Made by a program: the position numbers and the translations under genes. The notes below the pieces were generated by a model. It ran no database searches and was not told the DNA's origin. It saw nothing but the letters and a program-made list of their open reading frames with translations. Positions 44,069 through 52,993 of a stretch of 64,000 nt of DNA are shown in pieces. Each line of letters starts with the position of its first letter. Position 1 is the first letter of the stretch. The DNA comes from Candidatus Enterococcus moelleringii (GTDB taxonomy: Bacteria; Bacillota; Bacilli; Lactobacillales; Enterococcaceae): positions 1 to 64,000 of the forward strand of contig NZ_JAFREM010000033.1 in NCBI RefSeq assembly GCF_017377575.1. The letters run 5' to 3'.

Positions 44069-44550
44069 TGATGGACAACTTAATTGAGGCCATCGTGAAG
44101 ATTTTGGTGGAACGTCAAGAGAATTCTTTAGTGGTTTCTTGCGAAGACTTCGACGAGAAGCTTCGAACCACCAAGGATTTTCTTTATCATCAAACGATTC
44201 ACTTGAAGCAGGTGGGTGCTATTCAGTTAGCGAAGCTTAGCAAGCTGGACGCTGAAGATGCAGTCACGGTTTGGATGACGAAAGGGCTGGAATATGACTG
44301 TAAATTCATTTTGCATTTAGGATTTTCAGCGGTTTGTTTGATACCGACTGCTTTGTACGAATGGCCAATTACGATAGAAACAAATGAAGGAAAACGGATA
44401 CGAGTATGTTCAAATAAAATTATCACCTATTCTGATGTCGCACTTTTAACCGAACAGGATATTTTAATTCGTTTTCGCCATCAGAAAATCACTGATTTAG
44501 CGAAAGAATTCGTGGAAAAAAATAAAATTCAACAGATCGTGAGGACTTGA
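44068..44550 (+). CDS. pduM: Microcompartment assembly protein PduM
   Basis: This roughly 160-residue protein is PduM-like by position and by conserved segments near LIEAIVKILVERQENS and TVWMTKGLEYDCKFILHLGFSAVCLIP. PduM is needed for compartment structure in Salmonella, but its mechanism is unclear. Of the tandem starts GTG-ATG-ATG, the first ATG is chosen by spacing to AGGAGGG. Confidence 0.8.
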   Translation: MMDNLIEAIVKILVERQENSLVVSCEDFDEKLRTTKDFLYHQTIHLKQVGAIQLAKLSKLDAEDAVTVWMTKGLEYDCKFILHLGFSAVCLIPTALYEWPITIETNEGKRIRVCSNKIITYSDVALLTEQDILIRFRHQKITDLAKEFVEKNKIQQIVRT

Positions 44551-44552
44551 GA

Positions 44553-44816
44553 ATGTTAATGGCAGAAGTAGTAGGCAGTGTAGTTTCTACCCAGAAAGAT
44601 CCATCATTGGTTGGAAAAAAATTGATGATCATTCAGCCAATTAATAGTCACCAGGAAAAAATTCGTTTCCAACAGGTTGCAGCGGATACAGTTGGTGCGG
44701 GGATTGGAGATTATGTCTTGTTAGCCAGCGGTTCGTCGGCCAGACGACTATTTTCTGAACCTTCCGACGCTGTTGATTATGCGATTGTTGGAATAATTGA
44801 TACATTTGATATGTAG
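44553..44816 (+). CDS. pduN: Microcompartment vertex protein PduN
   Basis: This 87-residue EutN/CcmL-type protein forms pentamers that cap the vertices of the shell. It has AEVVGSVVSTQKDPSLVGKK, AADTVGAGIGDYVLLASGS and DAVDYAIVGIIDT, all typical. The ATG at 44553 follows GAGGA; an upstream TTG two codons earlier lies in the same frame. Confidence 0.94.
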   Translation: MLMAEVVGSVVSTQKDPSLVGKKLMIIQPINSHQEKIRFQQVAADTVGAGIGDYVLLASGSSARRLFSEPSDAVDYAIVGIIDTFDM

Positions 44817-44832
44817 ATGAGAGGGTTAGCCA

Positions 44833-45837
44833 ATGAGTATTTATACGAAAACCGGCGATGAAGGAACAACCAGCTTATTTGATAGTGTTCGCGTGAAAAA
44901 GTACTCGTTACGAGTAGATACGTACGGAACATTTGATGAATGTATTGCCCAGGTTAGTGTTGCTCAAAAGCAGCTCTTTACCTCAGAGTTAACGGAGATG
45001 CTGACGTGGGTACAGGAAAAGTTGTTTCTCTTAAACGCTGAAATAGCAACCTCCGAAGACACTCAAAAATTGTCTTCTAAAAGTACATTAATTGATAGAG
45101 AAGATACAGCCCAGCTGGAAAAGTGGATCGACAACTATTTATCCATTTTACCTGAGATTCATACCTTTATTTTACCTGGACAATACTTGTCTAGTGCACA
45201 GCTGCATGTTGCCCGCACGATTTGTCGCAGAGGGGAGCGGCGCTTAACAGAGCTGGCAGAGGAAATTGAGGTTCGCCCAGAGTTATTGCAATTTGTTAAC
45301 CGACTTTCTGATTGTCTATATATCTTTGCTCGGGTGGAGGATTTTAATCAGCAGCAAAATGAGCTGGTTGAAAAAATTTTTACCCGCTATAAAGAGGCAG
45401 CAGGTGGCGGAAAGATTGCTGAGGACATCGATGCCTTGGGTAAAATCGGCGACGCGTGTGTAAAAAAAGCCGAGGAATTAGGCATTGCAGTGACGATGTG
45501 TATGGTTGATGGGGCAGGACACCTGATTTTCAGCTATCGAATGCCAGATTCGTTGTTAGCCAGCATCGACCTTGCTAAGCGGAAAGCTTATACAGCAGTT
45601 GCTATGAAGACGGCAACCAATGAATTAAGTGCTGTTGCTAATCCTGGCGGCGACCTTTATCAGTTGGAGACGGTGACCGATGGCGATATAGTGACCTTCG
45701 GCGGCGGATTTCCGATTTTTGATAAAGAAGGTAAAATCGTCGGCGGTATTGGTGTTAGCGGTGGTTCGGTAGAAGAAGATCAACAGATCGCAAAAGCTGG
45801 ATTAGCCTGTATCGAGGAGATGGATTATGCAAGATGA
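44833..45837 (+). CDS. pduO: Corrinoid adenosyltransferase PduO with HbpS-like domain
   Basis: This 334-residue two-domain protein makes coenzyme B12 from cob(I)alamin and ATP. Residues 1-180 form the PduO-type adenosyltransferase (IYTKTGDEGTTSLFD, ARTICRRGERRL, VNRLSDCLYIFAR). Residues 195-334 are a PduOC/HbpS-like domain (GIAVTMCMVDGAGHLIF, GGIGVSGGSVEED), which binds haem or cobalamin in relatives. It supplies cofactor for PduCDE. The last 11 bases overlap pduP. Confidence 0.95.
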   Translation: MSIYTKTGDEGTTSLFDSVRVKKYSLRVDTYGTFDECIAQVSVAQKQLFTSELTEMLTWVQEKLFLLNAEIATSEDTQKLSSKSTLIDREDTAQLEKWIDNYLSILPEIHTFILPGQYLSSAQLHVARTICRRGERRLTELAEEIEVRPELLQFVNRLSDCLYIFARVEDFNQQQNELVEKIFTRYKEAAGGGKIAEDIDALGKIGDACVKKAEELGIAVTMCMVDGAGHLIFSYRMPDSLLASIDLAKRKAYTAVAMKTATNELSAVANPGGDLYQLETVTDGDIVTFGGGFPIFDKEGKIVGGIGVSGGSVEEDQQIAKAGLACIEEMDYAR

Positions 45838-47224
45838 TAAATTGAAAGAACTCATAAAAAATTTAGTCCAGGAATACGTAGCGGAACCTAATCGCGCGTG
45901 CGCACCGATCATTCAGGCTGGTGTTTTCGGTACGGTGAATGAGGCAATCGCTGCAGCGAAAAAGGCGCAGGAAAAGTATGAAGAACTTTCATTAGAAATG
46001 CGGCGCAAGGTGATCGAAAGTATTCGCTGCGGGATGCGACCGTTAATCAACGAGTATGCGCAAGCAGCTTTAGATGAAACCGGCATGGGCCGCTTTGAAG
46101 ACAAAGTTGCAAAACTTACATTAGCGATTAATAAGACACCTGGAGTAGAAGATTTGCGTACGGAAGCGGAAACTGGCGACAACGGGATGACGCTTTACGA
46201 GCTTTCGGCTTATGGTGTCATCGGTGCCATTACACCAAGTACCAACCCAGTTGATACGCTGGTGTGTAATGCAATTGGGATGCTGGCTGCTGGGAATTCA
46301 GTATTCTTTAGTGTTCATCCAGGTGCAAAAAATGTTTGTAAACAGGCAGTAGAAAAGCTGAATCAACTGGTGTTTGATGCGTGCGGCATTCAAAATATGA
46401 TCGTCACCATTAACGAGCCTTCGATTGAAGCAGCCCAAGAATTGATGAAGCATCCTGATGTGGCGTTATTAGTCGTTACAGGTGGGCCAGGTGTGGTGCG
46501 TCAAGCAATGACTTCTGGTAAGAAAACCATTGGAGCCGGAGCGGGCAACCCGCCAGCTATTGTTGACGAAACGGCGAATATTGAAAAAGCGGCGGCTGAT
46601 ATTGTTGCTGGGGCATCATTTGACAACAATATTTTGTGTATTGCCGAAAAAAGTGTCATTGCAGTAAAGGACATTGTTTCTTATCTTATTTTACAGATGG
46701 AGAAGAATGGTGCCTATTACGTGAATGAACCTGATGTTATTCAAAAACTAGTTGATTTGACGATTGCTGAAAATGGCAGTCCTAGCCGGAAGTTTATCGG
46801 CAAAAATGCCAGCTATATTTTACAAGAAGCAGGAATTGCGGTGGATTATGATGTGCGGGTCATCATTATGAACGTACCGAAGGATCATCCATTTGTAGTG
46901 AAAGAAATGCTGATGCCGATTCTGCCAATTGTAACGACTGAGAATTTTGACGAAGCATTGTGTGTCGGATTAGAAGTGGAACAACGCTTGCTGCATACGG
47001 CCGTGATGCATTCACAAAATATTGGTCGTTTAAACAAAGCTGCCAAGAAATTCCAGACGTCTATTTTTGTTAAAAATGGACCATCATATGCTGGTTTAGG
47101 CTTTGGCGGTGAAGGCGCAGCGACCTTTACAATCGCGACACCGACAGGCGAATGTACCACAACTGCAAAAGATTTTGCTCGTCGTCGTCGTTGTGTATTA
47201 ACTGATGGTTTTTCAATTCGTTAG
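45827..47224 (+). CDS. pduP: CoA-acylating propionaldehyde dehydrogenase
   Basis: This 465-residue aldehyde dehydrogenase converts propionaldehyde, NAD+ and CoA to propionyl-CoA. An N-terminal encapsulation helix (DDKLKELIKNLVQEYV, residues 3-18) precedes the ALDH core. The nucleotide site is VTGGPGVVRQAM and the catalytic Cys is in FDNNILCIAEKS. The length and domain plan are as in Salmonella PduP. Confidence 0.96.
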   Translation: MQDDKLKELIKNLVQEYVAEPNRACAPIIQAGVFGTVNEAIAAAKKAQEKYEELSLEMRRKVIESIRCGMRPLINEYAQAALDETGMGRFEDKVAKLTLAINKTPGVEDLRTEAETGDNGMTLYELSAYGVIGAITPSTNPVDTLVCNAIGMLAAGNSVFFSVHPGAKNVCKQAVEKLNQLVFDACGIQNMIVTINEPSIEAAQELMKHPDVALLVVTGGPGVVRQAMTSGKKTIGAGAGNPPAIVDETANIEKAAADIVAGASFDNNILCIAEKSVIAVKDIVSYLILQMEKNGAYYVNEPDVIQKLVDLTIAENGSPSRKFIGKNASYILQEAGIAVDYDVRVIIMNVPKDHPFVVKEMLMPILPIVTTENFDEALCVGLEVEQRLLHTAVMHSQNIGRLNKAAKKFQTSIFVKNGPSYAGLGFGGEGAATFTIATPTGECTTTAKDFARRRRCVLTDGFSIR

Positions 47225-47236
47225 GGGGGACAATTT

Positions 47237-48352
47237 TTGAAAAAATGGGAAATGGTACCACAAATTTTTACTGGCGAAGATTGTCTTTCCCGCCTAGAAC
47301 AATTTGAAAATGAACGAGTATGCTTAGTGTGCGATCCCTTTTTAATTGGCAGTGAGAATCTGCAAAAGGTGCTGGTACACTTGGAAAAGAAAAATGAAGT
47401 GACAACTTATTCGGAAATCGTACCTGATCCGCCAATCGAGATCGTGGCAGAGGGTGTTGCCAGAATGCGGGATCATCAACCGACTGTGCTAGTAACAGTC
47501 GGTGGCGGATCCGCAATTGATACGGCGAAGGCGATGCTGTTTACAATGCTGGTATCAGGATACGATAAGGTGAAGCGTTTTGTGGCGATACCTACCACTA
47601 GTGGAACGGGTTCTGAAGTAACCAGTGCTTCAGTTGTTACTGATAATAAGGAAAAAATCAAATATCCGGTATTTGATCGTCGACTGATTCCGGATGAAGC
47701 GTTGTTGGATGCGCAACTAGTAGTGTCCAGCCCGCCAACTGTAACTGCTTACAGCGGTTTGGATGTATTGACTCACGCACTAGAAGCATTAGTGGCTAAA
47801 AATCGCACCACCTATACCGATGCTTTATCAGAAAAAGCTGTCCGCTATGTTTTAACCTATTTGGAAGCGTGTTATAATAATGGTAATAATTTGAATGCCA
47901 GAAAGAAAATGCACGAAGCTTCCTGCTTAGCGGGGCTTGCTTTTGATGCTGCCGGTTTAGGTATCAATCATGCAATTGCTCATCAAGTAGGTGGACAATT
48001 CAAAGTCCCTCATGGTTTGGCCAATGCGATGCTCTTGCCACACGTTGTGAATTTCAATGCAAAAGACCCTGAAGCTAGAAGAACTTACGCTAAAATTGCC
48101 GTCCAAATGGGCTTAGGCAATTCTTCGCTAAGTGAACAATTGTTAGTCACTAAGTTAATTAAAGCGATTACTAAATTATGCAAAAAAGTCGATTGTCCGA
48201 TGTCGCTGCAGGAGTTTGGGGTTGAACGAAAGGTTGCAATGGAGCGAGCGCAAATCATCGCCCAAAATGCCTTAAAGGATAGTACCTATCCCTTTAATCC
48301 GATTGCAGCAAATGAATCCGAGTTGATAAGTGTCTATACCAAAATAGTATAA
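47237..48352 (+). CDS. pduQ: Iron-containing 1-propanol dehydrogenase
   Basis: This 371-residue group III alcohol dehydrogenase reduces propionaldehyde to 1-propanol and restores NAD+ within the compartment. Motifs: TVGGGSAIDTAKAM and PTTSGTGSEVT for NAD, and metal ligands in GLDVLTHALEAL and GINHAIAHQVGGQFKVPHGLANA. TTG start after GGGGGGAC. Confidence 0.94.
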   Translation: MKKWEMVPQIFTGEDCLSRLEQFENERVCLVCDPFLIGSENLQKVLVHLEKKNEVTTYSEIVPDPPIEIVAEGVARMRDHQPTVLVTVGGGSAIDTAKAMLFTMLVSGYDKVKRFVAIPTTSGTGSEVTSASVVTDNKEKIKYPVFDRRLIPDEALLDAQLVVSSPPTVTAYSGLDVLTHALEALVAKNRTTYTDALSEKAVRYVLTYLEACYNNGNNLNARKKMHEASCLAGLAFDAAGLGINHAIAHQVGGQFKVPHGLANAMLLPHVVNFNAKDPEARRTYAKIAVQMGLGNSSLSEQLLVTKLIKAITKLCKKVDCPMSLQEFGVERKVAMERAQIIAQNALKDSTYPFNPIAANESELISVYTKIV

Positions 48353-48370
48353 TCGAAGGAGGATTACAAA

Positions 48371-49087
48371 ATGAATAATCCAGTATTTGGCGAGTTTTTT
48401 GGAACAGTGGTTTTAATCTTGTTTGGTTCAGGAGTTGGTTGCTCTACTAGTTTGAAGGGTGCTCTTGGGAAAAATGCGGGCTCCAATTGGCTTTATGTAG
48501 CATTTGGTTGGGGTGTCGCGGTTATGCTGGGGGTACTTTCCAGTGGTTACTTTGGTTCACCAGGACATTTGAATCCGGCTGTTACGATCGGGTTTGCTGT
48601 GGCAGGCTCTCTTGAATTCTCGTCGGTTATTCCTTTCATCATTGCCCAAGTTGCTGGCGCCTTTGTGGGAGCGCTTATTGCTGCGATCCATTTCTGGCCG
48701 CATTTTCAGGCAACAACAGTTGAAGAGGGAAATTCTGTAGGTATTTTCGCTACAGGTCCTGCGATCGAAAACACACCATTTAATTTGATTAGTGAAATTA
48801 TTGCTACTTGCTTCTTCGTGTTAGCGATTCAATTAATGCCAGCGGATATTCCTCCAGGATTACAACCGTTGATTTTAGTTTTTGTATTAGTTGGTATTGG
48901 ACTGTCTTTAGGTTCAACCACTGGTTACGCCATCAACCCTTGTCGAGATTTTGGACCGCGTTTGATGTATGCCTTGATTCCAATTCCTAATAAAGGATCT
49001 GCTAACTGGGGTTATGCTTGGATTCCAATCGTAGGCCCAATCGTTGGTGCGTGTATTGCAACATTATTAGTAAAAGCCTTAAGTTAG
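48371..49087 (+). CDS. pduF: Propanediol/glycerol facilitator PduF
   Basis: This 238-residue MIP-family channel has six helices and two half-helices. The first NPA box is GHLNPAVTIG; the second is INPCRDFGPRL, with Cys in place of the usual Ala. Asp after Arg marks the aquaglyceroporin group. It would bring 1,2-propanediol (and glycerol) across the membrane. It is in the operon between pduQ and the kinase. Confidence 0.92.
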   Translation: MNNPVFGEFFGTVVLILFGSGVGCSTSLKGALGKNAGSNWLYVAFGWGVAVMLGVLSSGYFGSPGHLNPAVTIGFAVAGSLEFSSVIPFIIAQVAGAFVGALIAAIHFWPHFQATTVEEGNSVGIFATGPAIENTPFNLISEIIATCFFVLAIQLMPADIPPGLQPLILVFVLVGIGLSLGSTTGYAINPCRDFGPRLMYALIPIPNKGSANWGYAWIPIVGPIVGACIATLLVKALS

Positions 49088-49097
49088 GAGTGAAAGA

Positions 49098-50285
49098 ATG
49101 CCAAACAAAATTATGTCCATAAATGCGGGCAGTTCTTCCTTGAAATTTCAACTGTTTGAGATGCCAGAAGAGAAATTATTAGTGAAGGGTCTGTTTGAAA
49201 GACTTGGCGGCAACGATGAAGCAATTTTTGGCTACTCTACCGATTCAGCCAAAGAGTCAACCCAATTGTCTATTTCTTCCCATAAAGAAGCGGTCGATTT
49301 TTTATTGAAATTTTTAATCGACAAAAATATTCTGGAAACGTTAGAAGAGCTGAAGGGAGTTGGACATCGTGTGGCACATGGGGGCGAAGAATTTCCCAAA
49401 TCCTGTGTCATTGGCATTCAAGAAGAACAAGGAATTGATAAGCTGTGTCAATTAGCGCCTTTGCACAATCCGGTGAATTTAGTCGGGATTCGGGCTTTTA
49501 AAAAAGCTCTTCCTGATACACCGCAGGTTGCGGTATTTGATACGTCCTTTCATCAAACGATGCCAGCGAAAAACTATGTTTATCCGATTCCATATACCTA
49601 CTATGAGGAAGAAGGAATCAGAAAATATGGGTTCCATGGAACGAGTCACCAGTTTGTGGCCCAAGAAGCTACTAAAGAGCTTGGGGAAAAATTGACTGAT
49701 TTGAAAATTGTTTCCTGTCATTTAGGAAATGGTGCCAGTATTTGTGCCATAAAAAATGGTCAGTCATTTGATACCAGTATGGGATTCACACCTTTAGCTG
49801 GTCTAATGATGGGTACTCGCTGCGGCGATATTGATCCGTCTATTCTGACTTATTTGATGAAGAATAAAAAGATGGATGCTGATGCGTTGGAAGCAATGAT
49901 GAACCAGCAATCCGGCTTCTTAGGAGTGTCTGGGGCATCCAATGATTCCCGTGATATTCTTAAACGGGCGAGTGAAGGAGATACACAATCACAGCTGGCA
50001 TTGGACATTTTTACTAATCGGGTGAAAACGACGATTGGTGCTTATGCAGCTGAAATGGGTGGAATCGATGTGTTGATCTTTACCGCTGGTATTGGTGAAA
50101 ATGCCGAGAAGGTTCGGGAAATGTGCTGTTCGGAGCTTGATTTCTTAGGAATTAAGTTAGATGCTGAACGCAATAAATCCGGAGACTTGTTTATTCAGCA
50201 GGATGGCAAGCCAGTCTATGTCATGGTGATTCCAACCAACGAAGAGTTAAAAATTGCTCAAGATACATTTGAATTAGCGAAATAA
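49098..50285 (+). CDS. pduW: Acetate/propionate kinase of the pdu operon
   Basis: This 395-residue acetokinase makes ATP from propionyl or acetyl phosphate. It shows SINAGSSSLKFQLFEM, GHRVAHGGEEF, FDTSFHQTMP, GFTPLAGLMMGTRCGDIDP and FTAGIGENAEKVRE, all conserved in AckA. Its position as last gene of the operon supports the propionate role (PduW); sequence alone does not separate it from AckA. A long terminator follows. Confidence 0.93.
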   Translation: MPNKIMSINAGSSSLKFQLFEMPEEKLLVKGLFERLGGNDEAIFGYSTDSAKESTQLSISSHKEAVDFLLKFLIDKNILETLEELKGVGHRVAHGGEEFPKSCVIGIQEEQGIDKLCQLAPLHNPVNLVGIRAFKKALPDTPQVAVFDTSFHQTMPAKNYVYPIPYTYYEEEGIRKYGFHGTSHQFVAQEATKELGEKLTDLKIVSCHLGNGASICAIKNGQSFDTSMGFTPLAGLMMGTRCGDIDPSILTYLMKNKKMDADALEAMMNQQSGFLGVSGASNDSRDILKRASEGDTQSQLALDIFTNRVKTTIGAYAAEMGGIDVLIFTAGIGENAEKVREMCCSELDFLGIKLDAERNKSGDLFIQQDGKPVYVMVIPTNEELKIAQDTFELAK

Positions 50286-50356
50286 AAAAGACAGTGAAAT
50301 CTTTAGTGGTTCTAAGAAGTTAACATTCTTAGGCCACTAGAAGATTTCCCTGTTTT
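50285..50356 (+). terminator. pdu operon terminator
   Basis: A very long hairpin: AAAAAAGACAG, GAAATCTT, TAGTGG and CTAAGAA pair in order with TTCTTAG, CCACTA, AAGATTTC and CTGTTTTTT around GTTAACA. Confidence 0.9.
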
Positions 50357-50779
50357 TTATTGGACTGTTTCAAAAAGTCGGGGATTGATCATTGATTCTT
50401 TGACGTATTGTTCCGTCCCATCGTTTACCGCCTGGGTATAGTAGCCAACTTTAAAATCAATGTAGGCTAAGGTGTCTTCTAGTTCTTTGATTTGTGCTTC
50501 AACTGCCTTGCGCTGCTGCAAAAACATCTCTAAGCGTTTTTCTAAAGAAAGGTCACCATCTTTACACCAATCGATAAAGGTTTTTATTTCTTTTAAGGAC
50601 ATACCTGATTCCTTCAAGCATTCGATCGTTATTAGGCAGGTTATGGCATTCTCGTCGAATATCCGATTGCCGCTTTGATTTTTTTGCAGGTTAGGGATTA
50701 AACCTTGTTTGTCATAATATCTAAGAGTCGATATGTTCAGGTTGAACCGTTTAGCTGCTTCTCCAATTGTGTATTCCAT
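50357..50779 (-). CDS. MerR-family regulator
   Basis: This 140-residue regulator has an N-terminal winged helix (EYTIGEAAKRFNLNISTLRYYDKQGLIP) and a C-terminal coiled-coil dimer helix. It lies downstream of a Cys-type hydrolase on the same strand, and both promoters have a 19-base spacer over a CCTAAAG palindrome, so it probably controls both. The C-terminal end lacks metal-binding Cys pairs, as in AdhR/YfmP-like stress sensors. ATG at 50779 follows AGGAG by 8 bases. Confidence 0.88.
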   Translation of the reverse strand: MEYTIGEAAKRFNLNISTLRYYDKQGLIPNLQKNQSGNRIFDENAITCLITIECLKESGMSLKEIKTFIDWCKDGDLSLEKRLEMFLQQRKAVEAQIKELEDTLAYIDFKVGYYTQAVNDGTEQYVKESMINPRLFETVQ

Positions 50780-50811
50780 TATCCACACTCCTTTCATTGA
50801 TCTATAAACAT

Positions 50812-50842
50812 AGTTTACCACCTAAAGGCAGCTTTAGGTGGA
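50812..50842 (-). promoter_or_regulatory. MerR-type promoter of the regulator gene
   Basis: On the minus strand TCCACC, a 19-base spacer and TAAACT enclose the palindrome CCTAAAG-CTGC-CTTTAGG. The stretched spacer is the hallmark of MerR-controlled promoters. Confidence 0.65.
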
Positions 50843-50860
50843 GATTTTGTATAATACTGT

Positions 50861-50910
50861 TTTAAAAAGATCTTTTGTCCATTGCTGATTGGCAACGGAT
50901 AAAAGATCTT
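50861..50910 (-). terminator. Terminator of the hydrolase gene
   Basis: AAGATCTTTTATCCGTTGC pairs with GCAATGGACAAAAGATCTT on the minus strand, followed by TTTAAAA. Confidence 0.7.
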
Positions 50911-50930
50911 AGAAAATTCAGCACAATAAC

Positions 50931-51902
50931 TTAGGCTAAATAGTTTTTGTAGAATTCTGTGATTTTATCAAAAGGGATAATCTCCATTTGGTCATATAGA
51001 TCAGTATGTGAAGCACCTGGGATGATCATCAATTCTTTGTTATCACCCTGCAAGTTTTTATAGGCATCTTCACTGAAGTAGCAAGAATGAGCCTTGTCGC
51101 CATGAATCATTAAAACAGCATTACGGATTTCGTTGCTGAATTGCAAAATCGGCATGTTCATGAATGACAGGGAAGAAGTTACATTCCAGCCGTCGTTGGA
51201 GTTCAGCGAACGGGTGTGGTAGCCGCGATCGGTTTTGTAATAATCAAAGTAATCCTTCACGAAAAATGGCGCGTCTTCAGGTAATGGGTCCACTACGCCG
51301 CCGGCTCTAGCGTACTCGCCGTTTTTGAAGTCTTCGATTCTTTGGGCATTCAATGCTTTACGGGTTTCGTAGCGGGCATCTTCATCCATGGCATCAAAGT
51401 AACCTTGTGAATTGACCCGGGTCATATCGTACATAGTAGCAGTGACGGTGGCTTTAATTCTAGTGTCAATCGCTGCTGCATTTAGTGCCATGCCGCCCCA
51501 GCCGCAAATGCCTAAGATGCCAATTTTTTCAGGATCAACGTTGTCTTGAACCGATAAAAAGTCGACAGCCGCCTGGAAGTCTTCCGTGTTGATATCAGGG
51601 GAAGCCACATAACGCGGGGTTCCGCCGCTTTCACCGGTAAATGATGGGTCAAAGGCAATCGTTAGAAAACCTCTTTCGGCTAATGTTTGAGCATAAAGGC
51701 CAGATGACTGTTCTTTCACTGCGCCAAAGGGTCCGCTGATAGCAAGCGCTGCTAGTTTTCCTTCCGCCTTTTTTGGTTCGTACAAATCGGCAACTAAGGT
51801 AATGCCGTAACGGTTAGTAAAAGATACTTTGCGATGGTTTACTTCGTCACTTTTTGGGAATACTTTATCCCATTCCTGCGTAATTGTTTGTGTGTTTTCC
51901 AT
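50931..51902 (-). CDS. Alpha/beta hydrolase with a cysteine nucleophile
   Basis: This 323-residue alpha/beta hydrolase is YcjY/dienelactone-hydrolase-like. The nucleophile elbow is GICGWGG (Cys in the usual Ser position), the oxyanion region is ISGPFGAVKEQSS, and a late Asp and His are in MIHGDKAHS and IIPGASHTDLYD. The Cys elbow occurs in dienelactone hydrolase. Substrate is unknown; MerR control suggests a stress or xenobiotic role. Confidence 0.85.
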   Translation of the reverse strand: MENTQTITQEWDKVFPKSDEVNHRKVSFTNRYGITLVADLYEPKKAEGKLAALAISGPFGAVKEQSSGLYAQTLAERGFLTIAFDPSFTGESGGTPRYVASPDINTEDFQAAVDFLSVQDNVDPEKIGILGICGWGGMALNAAAIDTRIKATVTATMYDMTRVNSQGYFDAMDEDARYETRKALNAQRIEDFKNGEYARAGGVVDPLPEDAPFFVKDYFDYYKTDRGYHTRSLNSNDGWNVTSSLSFMNMPILQFSNEIRNAVLMIHGDKAHSCYFSEDAYKNLQGDNKELMIIPGASHTDLYDQMEIIPFDKITEFYKNYLA

Positions 51903-51945
51903 AATCTCGTCTCCTCTAGGTTAATTGGTTTCTGTTTACATTTTT

Positions 51946-51976
51946 ATACTAGCACCTGAACCTAACTTTAGGTCAA
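51946..51976 (-). promoter_or_regulatory. MerR-type promoter of the hydrolase
   Basis: On the minus strand TTGACC, a 19-base spacer and TAGTAT flank the dyad CCTAAAGTTAGGTTCAGG. The same CCTAAAG half-site occurs in the promoter of the merR gene. Confidence 0.75.
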
Positions 51977-52150
51977 GGGTAATTTGAAAAAAACTTCGAC
52001 AATCTGTAAATATTAGTCAATCGTGTGAGGATAATAGCAGGATATTGCCAAATTTAAAGAATACTTTCGTGCTATAATAGCGATGAAATAAGACGGCAGA
52101 GCGGGATTTCTCTGTCTGGTTTATAGTAAAGAAAAAAGGGAGCGAGTTAT

Positions 52151-52924
52151 TTGGATAAAAAATATTTCTTTTTCGACATTGATGGGACCTTGACTGATCG
52201 GAAAACGGGGCAGGTGGTGCCAAGTGCTATAGAAGCACTGAAGCTGCTGCAGGAGAACGGACACTTTGTAGCGATTGCGACGGGTCGTGCCCATTATAAG
52301 GCAGTTACTTTTATGGAAGAAATTGGTTTGGAAAACATGGTTTGTGCCGGTGGCGGCGCTTTGGTTTATCAGCATAAGCTTTTGCACAATAATCCATTGG
52401 ACACTGAAAAAGCGCGGGCAATTGTTCATCAGGCGGAAGATTTAGGCTATGGTTTTTTGTTGATGCTGGATGATTCCATCAAGGTGTGGGCTAAGAATGA
52501 TCGTTTCCGGGAACAAGTGGGTGAACGGCAGGAAGAAACTGAGTATGTGTTTGATCCAGAGTTGGATGTCGATCAGCTGGATGCGATTTATAAAATCTAT
52601 CTTTCGATTCCTAAAGAGGAAGAAGACAAGTTAACCTTGAAGGATACATTGGGGAATTTGCGTTTTGTTCCGGAATATTTGATGTTTCAATACGATGATA
52701 AATATAGCGGAATTATAGAAATGGTCAAGATGCTGGATGGGGAGTTGGCAGATGTGGTTGTTTTTGGTGATGACACCAATGATCTAGTGATGTTCCATCC
52801 CCAATGGACCAGTATTGCAATGGGCAACGGGGCGGAAGTTCTGAAAGAGAAAGCTGATTACGTGACGCAAGCCAATGTGGATGACGGAATTTTTAACGCT
52901 TGTCGGAAATTTGGCTGGATATAA
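52151..52924 (+). CDS. Cof-type HAD-IIB phosphatase
   Basis: This 257-residue HAD phosphatase has the motif I FFDIDGTLTD, motif II IATGRA, and motif IV VFGDDTNDLVM. The lysine of motif III is less clear. It is the second HAD-IIB paralogue here (see 8316). The start is TTG after AGGGAGCGAG. Confidence 0.82.
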   Translation: MDKKYFFFDIDGTLTDRKTGQVVPSAIEALKLLQENGHFVAIATGRAHYKAVTFMEEIGLENMVCAGGGALVYQHKLLHNNPLDTEKARAIVHQAEDLGYGFLLMLDDSIKVWAKNDRFREQVGERQEETEYVFDPELDVDQLDAIYKIYLSIPKEEEDKLTLKDTLGNLRFVPEYLMFQYDDKYSGIIEMVKMLDGELADVVVFGDDTNDLVMFHPQWTSIAMGNGAEVLKEKADYVTQANVDDGIFNACRKFGWI

Positions 52925-52953
52925 AAAGCTTTGGCTGTAAATTATAGGAAGTC

Positions 52954-52992
52954 AAAAACAGTGTGCCTGATTTTTTGGGCACACTGTTTTTG
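52954..52992. terminator. Bidirectional terminator
   Basis: The arms AAAAACAGTGTGCC / GGCACACTGTTTTT serve both the HAD gene and the convergent ABC permease gene. Confidence 0.85.
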
Positions 52993-52993
52993 C

